Of a DNA stretch of 64,000 nt, positions 8,713 to 16,785 are shown one piece after another (position 1 is the first letter of the stretch; each line of letters begins with the position of its first letter). Source of the stretch: an uncultured Helicobacter sp. (GTDB lineage: Bacteria; Campylobacterota; Campylobacteria; Campylobacterales; Helicobacteraceae). Made by a program: the position numbers and the translations under genes. The notes beneath the pieces were generated by a model, which was given only the letters and a program-made list of their open reading frames with translations, had not been told where the DNA came from and did not search any database. The stretch covers positions 1 to 64,000 of the forward strand of contig NZ_CALBGN010000020.1 in the NCBI RefSeq assembly GCF_937893305.1, given 5' to 3'.

Positions 8713-9206
8713 CAATCCTTTATGCGCCATCTTTTAGAGAGGATTTTGACTTACTTCACGCAAACTGCCTTTGCACATATGATCTTCAAATTTTAGAAAT
8801 ACTTTATACTCAAAAATGTGGGGGGGGGGGGCATAATAAAATCCTCTATCTGCCCCACTCAAAAACTCCCACAAAATACAATAAGGTTATTTTAGAAGCC
8901 CTAGATTATTGCTCTATTACACAAATTTCAAACTTGCAAAAAGCAAAAGAGGCAGAAATTTTAATCACAGATACTTCCAATCTTGCCCTAGCCTTTAGCT
9001 TGTCTTTTTTAAAACCTAGTCTTTTATATCTTCCTGCTTTTACCACCGTTGATTTTGGCAATGATAGACTCTATGCAGCACTTCAAAAAATTGCCTTTGT
9101 TACAACTTCATTAAAAGAGCTAAAAGCCACATTAAACGCATTAGAATTCACAAAAGATTCCAAACTAAAAGAAATCACAGAATTTTTACAGGGAGATTTA
9201 TTATGA
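8709..9206 (+). CDS. Short CDP-glycerol transferase-like protein, phase-variable (ON)
   Basis: A 165-residue protein. It opens with ILYAPSFR near residues 3-10 and has ILITDTSNLALAFSLSFLKP in the middle. These match the start and nucleotide-binding loop of the C-terminal domain of CDP-glycerol glycerophosphotransferases (TagB/TagF type), so the protein looks like only that half-domain. A G12 tract encodes Gly38-Gly41 and keeps the frame open at 12. Start and stop overlap both neighbours by 4 bp (ATGA), so switching it off could also reduce translation of later genes. It may act with the longer relative encoded next. Substrate is not shown by sequence. Confidence 0.6.
   Translation: MTILYAPSFREDFDLLHANCLCTYDLQILEILYTQKCGGGGHNKILYLPHSKTPTKYNKVILEALDYCSITQISNLQKAKEAEILITDTSNLALAFSLSFLKPSLLYLPAFTTVDFGNDRLYAALQKIAFVTTSLKELKATLNALEFTKDSKLKEITEFLQGDLL
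8820..8831. repeat. G12 homopolymer, phase-variation tract
   Basis: Twelve G on the coding strand of the short transferase-like gene, reading TGT GGG GGG GGG GGG CAT. The current length leaves the gene open. It is the longest G tract I saw in the window and a likely slipped-strand switch. Confidence 0.9.
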
Positions 9207-10321
9207 CAGAAGAACAAAAACTTCTAGAGGAGTTCAATCAGCGTTCAAAAGGGCATATTCAAAGATTTATTAGTAAGGACAAGAAAAATATTGCTGTAGT
9301 TTCTTACTATCCCACTTATCGATCACAATTTGGAAATCTTATTACAAAACTCAAAGAAAAATATAATGTTATCACTATTGTTGATAGAGTTTTAAATGAT
9401 GATTTTGAAAAAAGCGGACATCACAATGTGTTTTTTCCTTGGAGAGTTACAGAAGCAAATCAAACTTATTATCCTAATGTTGATATTGAAGAAATTGATT
9501 TAATTATTGTAGCAGATCAGGTAGGCTATGAAGATGGTAGAATTGATAGAGAATTTTTAAGCAAGCGCGCAAAAAGAATCTATTTTCCCCATCGTGCAAC
9601 CTGCGTTTGTGGCGCAACGGCTACGATGGATTATATTATTGTTCCCTCTAAAACAGCAATGCAAGGCTTTCAATATCGCCTAAAAGACAATCCAAAAGTT
9701 AAACTGCTTCCAAGCGGATATCCGCAACTTGACAAAGCCTTGCAAGAATACCAATATACTCCCAAAAATACAATAACCTATGCGCCAACATTACGCTATG
9801 TTGAAAATGACAGAAATGCGCGTCTCAATGCCTTTGCAGGCAGTGAAATCACATTTTTAGAATGGCTTTTAGAAAACACGAATTACAATATCTCATATCG
9901 TGCCCACCCTCTTAATTACAGCATAGGGCACTACTTCTATCGACTCATCAATGCAAGTTTCGCAGAAGAAGCACGCTTTAGCATTGATGCGAATATGGGG
10001 AATGCATTTTTTAACTCCACAGATTTTTTAATCACAGATTGGAGCACCACAAGCTTTACTTATTCTTACACCACTTTACGACCTAGTTTTATGTTTATGC
10101 CAACTCCCCTAGATTCTAATTTAGAAAATGACGGGGGTTATATCTTAGAAAATCATCACGCAAAAAATCTAAAAGAACTTAAAACATTCTTAGACAATAT
10201 AGACTTTACCAAGGAAGCACAATATTTTAAAGCCTTGCGTGATGAAAATATGTATAATCTTGGACACTCCACTGAAGCAATTTTACAAAACATTGAAGAA
10301 ATTTTAGAAGGTAAGCTTTGA
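9203..10321 (+). CDS. CDP-glycerol:glycerophosphotransferase-like protein
   Basis: A 372-residue protein resembling TagB/TagF family transferases, which move a glycerol- or ribitol-phosphate unit from a CDP carrier to a glycan. Visible landmarks are a Rossmann-like N-terminal half (VVSYYPTYRSQFGN), TYAPTLRYV near 193, YRAHPLN near 234 and FLITDWSTTSFTYS near 275, matching the family's R-HP and TD-SS elements. It shares the YAP-(S/T)-R and LITD motifs with the shorter gene before it. It overlaps both neighbours by 4 bp. Linked cytidylyltransferase and kinase domains downstream suggest a CDP-activated substituent is transferred. Whether this is phosphoglycerol or phosphocholine cannot be read from the sequence. 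Confidence 0.65.
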   Translation: MTEEQKLLEEFNQRSKGHIQRFISKDKKNIAVVSYYPTYRSQFGNLITKLKEKYNVITIVDRVLNDDFEKSGHHNVFFPWRVTEANQTYYPNVDIEEIDLIIVADQVGYEDGRIDREFLSKRAKRIYFPHRATCVCGATATMDYIIVPSKTAMQGFQYRLKDNPKVKLLPSGYPQLDKALQEYQYTPKNTITYAPTLRYVENDRNARLNAFAGSEITFLEWLLENTNYNISYRAHPLNYSIGHYFYRLINASFAEEARFSIDANMGNAFFNSTDFLITDWSTTSFTYSYTTLRPSFMFMPTPLDSNLENDGGYILENHHAKNLKELKTFLDNIDFTKEAQYFKALRDENMYNLGHSTEAILQNIEEILEGKL

Positions 10322-11793
10322 AAGCCATTATTTTGTGCGCTGGACAAGGCACACGATTACGCCCTTTAACCCTAAACAAGCCTAAACCCCTTTTGGAAAT
10401 TAAAGGGAAAACCCTTTTAGAAAATGCGATTTTGCATTTAAGAAAATGTGGAATAGATGAAATTATCATAGTTACAGGCTATAAACACCATCTTTTTGAC
10501 CTGCTAGAAAAAAAGCTGAATTTTAAAAAAGTGGTGTTTGAAAACTATGCCTCCACAAACTCCGCTGCTTCTTTAAAATGCGTGCAAAAGGAAATCACAA
10601 AAGGCACTTTTATTTTAAATGGGGATTTATTTTTAACAAGCACCTTTCAAGACTCCTTTGAAACACAAATCAAATGGGGTGCTTCACAATTTCTAGCACA
10701 AAAGATTCTGCACGAAACACCTTCTTGGGGATATATCACAGATGAAAATTGTAAGCTTTTAGATATTGATATAAATGCAACAAGCGGTTATGGAGATGGA
10801 ATCGCATTTTTTGATAATGAGCAAGATTTAGAAGTTATAAAAAATTCCCTAAATCAATGTGATGATAACGAATATTGGGAAGCTTGTATTTTAAAATCTA
10901 TGGATAAAATTAACTTTTATGTTTTTGGTTTAGATTCCTTATATACCGAAATTGACTCTTTTGAAGACGCCCTTGTTTCTAAACTCATCACTCCAGAAGA
11001 AATTGCAAAGCAATGTGCTGATGACAATGAAGCAACAAGACTTTTTAGTGTTACAAATATGAATTATAAAATCAAATTTTTAGGAGAAGAGAAAGTTATT
11101 AGGATTCCACGCAACAACAGAGATGCAGTCATTAACACAGAGCAAGAACAAAAAATCACAAAGCTTTTAGGAGAGAACATCACACCCCAAGCAGAGTTTT
11201 ATCCAAGCAATATTAAACTTACAACTTTTTTACAAGTCTATAAGCCTCTAACAAGAGAGCAGCTAAACCTAGCCACACTAGAAAAACTTATTAGCACAAT
11301 CCAAACCTTGCACAACTTTAAGCACAAAAACCACCCTAACTTTTCAAAAATTCTTTTAAGTAATGAGATTAAGACATATGAATCCCTAGCCAAGATCCCG
11401 CTTTTAAGCAAACAAGAGCACAAAATCATCACCCAAATTGCAAAAGAGGCGGATTTAAAAGAATCTGTGCTATGTCACAGAGATTTACAGCTTCCAAACA
11501 TTCTTTATAATGCACAAGATTCCACAATCAAACTTATTGACTTTGAATTTGCAGGCTTTTGCACTCCCATTTGGGAGTTTGGAAATCTAGCAGGCGAACT
11601 TGAATTGAGCAAAGAACAAATTAAGCTTATCCTAAAGCTAGTGTCAAATCTTACCTACAAGGAAATTCTACAAGGCAAGCTACTCTCTAGCTATGTGTGG
11701 GCGTTGTGGAGCTGGTATTATGATTGCATTCCTTTAGGTAGAGAATATCTTTTGCGCACCCATCACACTCTAAAGGAACTACAATGCATTTAG
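10318..11793 (+). CDS. LicC-LicA-like fusion: nucleotidyltransferase plus choline kinase-like domain
   Basis: A 491-residue fusion. Residues 1-230 form a nucleotidyltransferase: KAIILCAGQGTRLRPLT, KPKPLL, ILNGDLFL, then a YWEACILKSMDKINFYVF segment that resembles CTP:phosphocholine cytidylyltransferase LicC. Residues 240-490 look like a choline/ethanolamine kinase of the LicA type: VTNMNYKIKF, RIPRNNRDAVINTEQEQ, the Brenner motif HRDLQLPN near 387 and LIDFEFAG near 407. The two domains would phosphorylate choline or a similar amino alcohol and couple it to CMP. Translation begins at a TTG overlapping the previous stop, and a permease gene overlaps its end. The fused order is not the usual one-gene-per-step layout of H. 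influenzae lic1. The exact substrate is inference. Confidence 0.75.
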   Translation: MKAIILCAGQGTRLRPLTLNKPKPLLEIKGKTLLENAILHLRKCGIDEIIIVTGYKHHLFDLLEKKLNFKKVVFENYASTNSAASLKCVQKEITKGTFILNGDLFLTSTFQDSFETQIKWGASQFLAQKILHETPSWGYITDENCKLLDIDINATSGYGDGIAFFDNEQDLEVIKNSLNQCDDNEYWEACILKSMDKINFYVFGLDSLYTEIDSFEDALVSKLITPEEIAKQCADDNEATRLFSVTNMNYKIKFLGEEKVIRIPRNNRDAVINTEQEQKITKLLGENITPQAEFYPSNIKLTTFLQVYKPLTREQLNLATLEKLISTIQTLHNFKHKNHPNFSKILLSNEIKTYESLAKIPLLSKQEHKIITQIAKEADLKESVLCHRDLQLPNILYNAQDSTIKLIDFEFAGFCTPIWEFGNLAGELELSKEQIKLILKLVSNLTYKEILQGKLLSSYVWALWSWYYDCIPLGREYLLRTHHTLKELQCI

Positions 11794-12668
11794 TGGGGCA
11801 TTTGCTAGCTTTTTCTAGCGTGTTTTTTTGGTCTAGTCTTTATGTTAGCGTGAAAATTCTCCTAGAAGTCTTTAGTCCACTTGAACTTTTAGTTTTACAA
11901 TTTATCATTGGCTATTGTTTCTTGCTAATTTTATCGCCAAAACTTCTAAAAACAAACTTCAAAGATGAAATCTATCTACTTTTAGCAGGACTCTGTGGAA
12001 TCACAATCTATAATCTCTTTTTAAATCTTGCAATGGATTATTCTAAAGCTTCAAATGTGAGCGTAATTATCGCTACTGCACCACTTTTTACTGCATTATT
12101 TGCAAGCTTTTTAAAGATTGAAAAACTTTCTTTTGTTTTTTTAGTTGCTTTTGTTTTATGTATGGGTGGAATCGTGCTTTTAAACTATGAAGAAGAAGGA
12201 TTTTCTTTTAATTCCTTAGGCGATGGATTTGCACTCCTTTCTGCACTTGGCTGGGCTGCTTACTCACTTTTAATCCTCAAAATTATGCAAAAAACAAATG
12301 CTCCTATTCTTGTTACAAGGCGTATAATCTTCTATGGAATCTTGGGAATGCTCCCTAGCTTTTTCTTCTTAGAATTTTCGCCAAATCTAAAAAGTTTGCT
12401 AGATTTAAAAATCGCTTTAAATCTTCTTTTTTTATCTCTTTTTGCATCAGGGATATGCTTTATCTTATGGAATCGCGCCACCTTATTAATAGGAGCGGTA
12501 AAAACAAATATCTATGTGTATTTAACACCCATTATCACTATTATTGCTAGTTTTTTTATCTTAGAAGAAACACTTTCTACTCTAGCATTATTTGGAGTGT
12601 TTTTAACACTTTTTGGAGTAATCTTAGCAGAATCTAAACGCTCAAAAACTTTTCATATCACTCTATAG
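11784..12668 (+). CDS. EamA/DMT-family permease, LicB-like
   Basis: A 294-residue hydrophobic protein with about ten membrane segments in two EamA repeats, from SSVFFWSSLYVSVKI at the start to FFILEETLSTLALFGVFLTL near the end, the second repeat carrying the typical E-E-T-L element. The family exports or imports small metabolites; LicB of H. influenzae, a choline permease, belongs to it. Overlap by 10 bp with the LicC-LicA-like fusion makes uptake of choline or a related substrate the most economical role, but this is inferred from context. The gene converges on, and overlaps by 11 bp, the Ppx/GppA gene. Confidence 0.75.
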   Translation: MHLVGHLLAFSSVFFWSSLYVSVKILLEVFSPLELLVLQFIIGYCFLLILSPKLLKTNFKDEIYLLLAGLCGITIYNLFLNLAMDYSKASNVSVIIATAPLFTALFASFLKIEKLSFVFLVAFVLCMGGIVLLNYEEEGFSFNSLGDGFALLSALGWAAYSLLILKIMQKTNAPILVTRRIIFYGILGMLPSFFFLEFSPNLKSLLDLKIALNLLFLSLFASGICFILWNRATLLIGAVKTNIYVYLTPIITIIASFFILEETLSTLALFGVFLTLFGVILAESKRSKTFHITL

Positions 12669-13596
12669 CCCCACACACAGAAGCAATCACTGCCCCCTCA
12701 CGCAAGCCTTCATCAATCACTAAGCATTCTTCAAACCCTAAGAATTCCATAAAGCAAGTAAATAGTATAATCCCAAAAGGTACAACATCTGCTTTAAATT
12801 CTCCAACAAGAGAAATTTGTAACTCCTTATTAAGTTGTAAAAACTTCTCTAACATCTCATCAAAATCCGCTTTTACAAGCTCTTTGCAATACACTGCCTT
12901 AGAATCATATTGCTTTAATCCAAGCTTAAAGGCACACACAAGCGTTGGTGTGCCACTATTTGCCACAAGAAACTTTGGCACTTTTCCCTTTGCTTTACAA
13001 GATTCCATAAACTCCATAATTTCTCTTAAAAACACATCTTTATGCGCCTTTAAATTCTCCACACTTTTAAACCTATCTTTAGCACTTACAATACCTATTT
13101 CAAAGCTTTTTGCAAACTCATTTTGCCCATCACATACGATAAACTCACTGCTAGCTCCTCCCATATCTATAAGCAAAAAGCAGTCTTTATTGTATTTTGG
13201 ATTTTGTGCCTTTAATTTCTCTAACGCGATTTTTGGTGCTAAAGCTGTGATTTTTGCTTCCATTTCCCCTTGAATCACAAGAAATCTAATGCCACTTTTT
13301 TCAAAAATTTCTTGCAAAACTTCTTCTTTATTGCGCGCTTTACGCATTGCTTGCGTGGTAAGTGCCACCACCTTATCTGCACTAGAGATTTCTAGGGCTT
13401 CACGCATTTGCAACAATCCCTTGATGATACGACAAACCGCTGCTTTACAAATCTCTCCACTCTCCTCTAATCCTTCTGCTGTGCGAACCGTGCATTCCCA
13501 CTCCTTTAAAGGCATAAACTCCTTTGTGTCTTTCATCATTCTCATACGCACACCGCGCAACGAATTGCTCCCTAAATCAATCCCTACAACTTCCAC
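12658..13596 (-). CDS. Ppx/GppA-family phosphatase
   Basis: A 312-residue member of the exopolyphosphatase / pppGpp phosphatase family with the ASKHA fold: GIDLGSNSLRG at residues 5-15 (phosphate 1), VALTTQAMRKARN near 80, and LLIDMGGASSEF near 142 (phosphate 2). It has only the two N-terminal actin-like domains, so it is the short type rather than the 480-residue Ppx. It starts at GTG directly after the histidine kinase stop, with AAGGGA upstream. It likely hydrolyses polyphosphate or pppGpp. Its position as last gene of the signal-transduction operon hints at stress-linked control. Confidence 0.85.
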   Translation of the reverse strand: MEVVGIDLGSNSLRGVRMRMMKDTKEFMPLKEWECTVRTAEGLEESGEICKAAVCRIIKGLLQMREALEISSADKVVALTTQAMRKARNKEEVLQEIFEKSGIRFLVIQGEMEAKITALAPKIALEKLKAQNPKYNKDCFLLIDMGGASSEFIVCDGQNEFAKSFEIGIVSAKDRFKSVENLKAHKDVFLREIMEFMESCKAKGKVPKFLVANSGTPTLVCAFKLGLKQYDSKAVYCKELVKADFDEMLEKFLQLNKELQISLVGEFKADVVPFGIILFTCFMEFLGFEECLVIDEGLREGAVIASVCGAIE

Positions 13597-14853
13597 TTAT
13601 TTCCCTTGCGTTTTAGATTCCAACTTTATCACAAAACAATGCACACCTTGTTGATAACAATATTCTAACTCAAAATGATGTAGCTCCAACACACCCTTAA
13701 CAATCCCAAGTCCAAGCCCATAACCAGAGATGAAAGCGTGTGTTTTATCCCGTGAAAAAGGCTCAAGATAATACGCGATCTTTTCTTTTAATGCCAATCC
13801 ATTATTTTTCACTGCAATTTTAAACTCTCCATTGCTTTGATAAGCTCTTAAAACAACCTTTCCACCATTTTTATACTTAAAGGCATTTTCAATAAGATTT
13901 CTTAAAGCAACAGATAAAAATTGCAAATCTCCATAAATTTTGAAATTTTTCTCTAATTGAATTTCTAGCTCTTCTTCTTCAACAAACAACTGCTCCAAAG
14001 TCTTTAGAAATAGCGTCTCTACATCAAATTCTTCTAAATGAAGCAAATCCTTGCCTTCTTGAATTTTTTCAAAAGTTAGAATCTGATTTGTTAAATTATC
14101 AAGATTACAAATACATTTTCCAACTAAATCTTTTTGTGGATTCTTAGGCATAAGTTCTAAAGCTAGTTTCGCCTTAGAAAGCGGTGTTTTTAGCTCGTGT
14201 GCGAGATTTCTTAACACAAACTCTCTTGCTAACATTAGCTTAGAAATCTTTTGGCACATTGTGTTAAAACTCTGTGCTAGCTTTGCTTGTTGGGGTTCTT
14301 TTGGCACAGGGATATGGATTTGATAATTCCCTGCTCCAAACTCTTCTAAACCACTTTGCAAGATTTTTAAGGGGTGGAGCAATGCTAAAATCACAGAAAA
14401 AGTCAAAAGCAACACCAAGAATTCTAAAAATATCCAAATATTTAACCCTTGATTATCGGAAAGCTCCACAGAAAAATCCCTAAATGCTATAAAATCCATA
14501 CTCAAATATTCAAGATGAAACCCATAATGTTGCTGCATCTTAAAAATTTGCATCACACCAAAAGTATTTTGACTCTCTAGCAAGATTTGTGCATTAGGTG
14601 GGATCTCTTTAAGGATTTGAAACTGAAACTCCTTCATAATTGCTTCTAGGCGCGTTATATCACCGCGCATTAACTCCATTAAAGATTGTTGTGCAAAAAA
14701 TGAAGTTTGCTTCAAAATTGCTTCTTCGTTTTTTTTCAAAATATTAAGATTAGCAAGATAAGTAATCACCCCACCAATACTAAGAGACAAAATAAAAAAC
14801 AAATAAATTTGCACAAATAAAGGTGGAATCCAATTTTTAAATTTTAATCGCAA
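13597..14853 (-). CDS. Sensor histidine kinase, ArsS/CpxA-like
   Basis: A 418-residue membrane kinase. One membrane segment at about 12-32, a periplasmic loop of about 100 residues, a second membrane segment at about 137-160, a HAMP-like stretch (GLEEFGAGNYQIHIPVP), then HELKTPLSK near 217 with the phospho-acceptor His. The ATPase domain has NLIENAFKYKNGG, and SGYGLGLGIVKG. It overlaps the response regulator gene by 10 bp and is followed at once by the Ppx/GppA gene. H. pylori ArsS is the nearest relative I can name. Its last residues, KLESK, are encoded by a copy of the 14-mer repeat. Confidence 0.8.
   Translation of the reverse strand: MRLKFKNWIPPLFVQIYLFFILSLSIGGVITYLANLNILKKNEEAILKQTSFFAQQSLMELMRGDITRLEAIMKEFQFQILKEIPPNAQILLESQNTFGVMQIFKMQQHYGFHLEYLSMDFIAFRDFSVELSDNQGLNIWIFLEFLVLLLTFSVILALLHPLKILQSGLEEFGAGNYQIHIPVPKEPQQAKLAQSFNTMCQKISKLMLAREFVLRNLAHELKTPLSKAKLALELMPKNPQKDLVGKCICNLDNLTNQILTFEKIQEGKDLLHLEEFDVETLFLKTLEQLFVEEEELEIQLEKNFKIYGDLQFLSVALRNLIENAFKYKNGGKVVLRAYQSNGEFKIAVKNNGLALKEKIAYYLEPFSRDKTHAFISGYGLGLGIVKGVLELHHFELEYCYQQGVHCFVIKLESKTQGK
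13613..13626 (+). repeat. Dispersed 14-mer TTAGATTCCAACTT, copy 1
   Basis: Exact copy inside the 3' end of the ArsS-like kinase gene, read there in the sense KLESK. One of six exact copies I found in the window. Confidence 0.6.
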
Positions 14854-15515
14854 AATTTATATCCTATTCCCCAAACAGATTGAATGTATTTTGGCATCTT
14901 TGCATCATCTCCTAGCTTAGCTCTTAAATTTCTAACATGCGTATCAATGCTTCTAAGAGAAGAATCTGGCGCAATACTTGCAATAGCTTGCGATAAAGAA
15001 TTACGCGAAAAAGGCTTGCCCTTATGTAAAAAAAGTAAATTTAAAATCTCAAATTCTGCCGGTGTTAAATCAATCTCAACCCCTTGCACCTTTACCCTAC
15101 GCTTTGTTGAATCTATCTCTAAATCCTTATATATCACACTTTGTGTTTGTGTATAGCGTTTTAATAACGCATTAATGCGCGCAACGAGCTCTAAAGGTTC
15201 ATAAGATTTTGCTAAATAATCATCAGCACCATTTTTAAATCCTAGCATTTTACTGCTAATATCTCCGCGCGCAGAAGACATAATAATAGGTATATCGCTA
15301 ATCTCTCTAATTCTTTCACACAATTCTAAGCCATCCATTTCAGGCAACATAATATCAAGCACAATAAGATGGAATCCTTTTTGCTGCTTAATCCAATCTA
15401 GCGCAGTATTTGGACTATGTGTTGTTACCACTTCCATTGCATTTTGTTGCAAATAATCTTGTAAAAGTTTTTGCATTTCTAAATCATCTTCTACGATTAA
15501 AATCTTATACATCAA
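14844..15515 (-). CDS. OmpR-family response regulator, ArsR-like
   Basis: A 223-residue regulator. The receiver domain has the acidic pair D10-D11, phospho-acceptor D54 in LIVLDIMLPEMDG, and a switch lysine in AKSYEPLE near 105. The C-terminal winged helix shows IDLTPAEFEILNLL, SIDTHVRNLRAKLG and IQSVWGIGYKF. H. pylori ArsR and Campylobacter homologues share this layout. It is the partner of the overlapping kinase gene and follows a small secreted protein gene by 6 bp, so its targets may concern the envelope or periplasmic stress. The exact family name is an inference. Confidence 0.85.
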   Translation of the reverse strand: MMYKILIVEDDLEMQKLLQDYLQQNAMEVVTTHSPNTALDWIKQQKGFHLIVLDIMLPEMDGLELCERIREISDIPIIMSSARGDISSKMLGFKNGADDYLAKSYEPLELVARINALLKRYTQTQSVIYKDLEIDSTKRRVKVQGVEIDLTPAEFEILNLLFLHKGKPFSRNSLSQAIASIAPDSSLRSIDTHVRNLRAKLGDDAKMPKYIQSVWGIGYKFCD

Positions 15516-15521
15516 GCTTAC

Positions 15522-15869
15522 CTATTCATTAAGATTCTCAATAAATTCTTGGGTTTGCTCTTCCCCTAAGATTCCAACTACTGCACGATAAAAGGCAAGC
15601 TTTGCCGCAATATATTGCTCGCTAACTTCTTTTAAGGATTCCATATATGGCGTAAGATTTTCTTCTTTAGCTTGCAATGCGATTAAGATTTTGTTTCTAA
15701 TACGATCATTGTTTTTGATATAAACACGCTTTTGGACATAAAAATCTTCCATAGCAGTTTTTAACAACTCTTGCTTTGTCTTATCAAAGCGCATACCTTG
15801 TAAAACCTCAGCAATATCCCTTGCACTAGCTAACTGCACAATAAGACATAAAGATAAAATCCAACGCAT
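15522..15869 (-). CDS. Small periplasmic protein, Spy/CpxP/CnrR-like helical protein
   Basis: A 115-residue protein with an N-terminal signal peptide (RWILSLCLIVQLASA) and an otherwise all-helical, charged mature part. It resembles metal- or stress-sensing periplasmic helical proteins of the CnrR/CpxP type. It is the first gene of an operon with the response regulator, kinase and Ppx/GppA genes. By analogy with CpxP it may bind the kinase's periplasmic loop and tune it. No strong family motif is visible, so the function is inferred from size, export and position. Confidence 0.55.
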   Translation of the reverse strand: MRWILSLCLIVQLASARDIAEVLQGMRFDKTKQELLKTAMEDFYVQKRVYIKNNDRIRNKILIALQAKEENLTPYMESLKEVSEQYIAAKLAFYRAVVGILGEEQTQEFIENLNE

Positions 15870-15933
15870 AAAATTCCCCTAAGAAATAAAAATCGCGCAA
15901 TTTTACCTAAGAGCAACTTAATTAAGAAATTAG

Positions 15934-16767
15934 CTAATTAGAATTGGTATTAAACAAAGAAGGTGTTACTAAAAATCTATTTTTTGTTTTGCCTTTCTGT
16001 TTTTTTTCCTTGAAACTTTCTTTAACCTTATGAAGCTGTAATTCATTTTGTGCTTCTTGAATGTAATCTTTATAATTTTCAATCCTATGCTTTGCAATCT
16101 CTAAATAATTTTGAGAATTATCAATTCCTATAAACTTACAATTTAAAATTTTTGCAGCAATTCCACTTGTGCCACTTCCACAATATGGATCAAGCACAAC
16201 ACCGCCTTTTTCATTTAGGAGAGAAAAGATGCACCGCAAGGGCAAAGCAAGAGGAAAAGGAGCAGGATGAGTATTGTTATTTTCTGGTCGTATGCGCCAA
16301 ATAGAACTTAAAAGTGCGTGCCTACTTTGCAACTCTTCTCCAATTAAATTTTTACCCATTGGTTTTTGCAACCAATAAACTCTCTCTTCAACCTGCCAAA
16401 ATCTCCAACCGCGAATATTTGCAGCAATTCCCCTATCCCAAATAATCTCCTGTCTTAAATTCCATCGTGTTTTGCTTATCCATTCCAAAGGATGAATCAA
16501 TCTTCCTTTCTCCCAACGAATCTTATGATTATAAAAAAAACTCCCACCTTCTTTTGTTACCCTATATATTTCATTAAGCACATCAATTTGGTTACTTTGA
16601 TAATACTCTTCATCTAATTTATCGCTTGTTGTATCATAAACCACATTTTTTACAAGCCAACCCTTTTTATTTTCTTGCTTATTATATGGAGGTGAAGTTA
16701 CTCCTATATCTACACTATTGCTTTGTAATTTTTGCAGTTCTTTTAACGCATCTCCACACACTAACAT
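15934..16767 (-). CDS. Type II DNA methyltransferase (N4-cytosine or N6-adenine)
   Basis: A 277-residue DNA methyltransferase. Catalytic motif IV, TSPPY, is at residues 24-28 and the SAM-binding motif DPYCGSGTSG near 193, so the order is IV before I (beta class). SPPY is more usual in N4-cytosine enzymes but also occurs in N6-adenine ones. It lies 18 bp from the end of the putative restriction endonuclease gene on the same strand, forming a compact restriction-modification pair. Recognition sequence is not predictable from the sequence alone. Confidence 0.85.
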   Translation of the reverse strand: MLVCGDALKELQKLQSNSVDIGVTSPPYNKQENKKGWLVKNVVYDTTSDKLDEEYYQSNQIDVLNEIYRVTKEGGSFFYNHKIRWEKGRLIHPLEWISKTRWNLRQEIIWDRGIAANIRGWRFWQVEERVYWLQKPMGKNLIGEELQSRHALLSSIWRIRPENNNTHPAPFPLALPLRCIFSLLNEKGGVVLDPYCGSGTSGIAAKILNCKFIGIDNSQNYLEIAKHRIENYKDYIQEAQNELQLHKVKESFKEKKQKGKTKNRFLVTPSLFNTNSN

Positions 16768-16785
16768 ACAAAATTCCTTAAATAC

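Noticed and set aside
13613..13626. KLESK as a conserved protein motif
   Set aside because: The same DNA 14-mer is read in other frames in rpoN and lies between genes, so it is a DNA-level signal, not a shared peptide.
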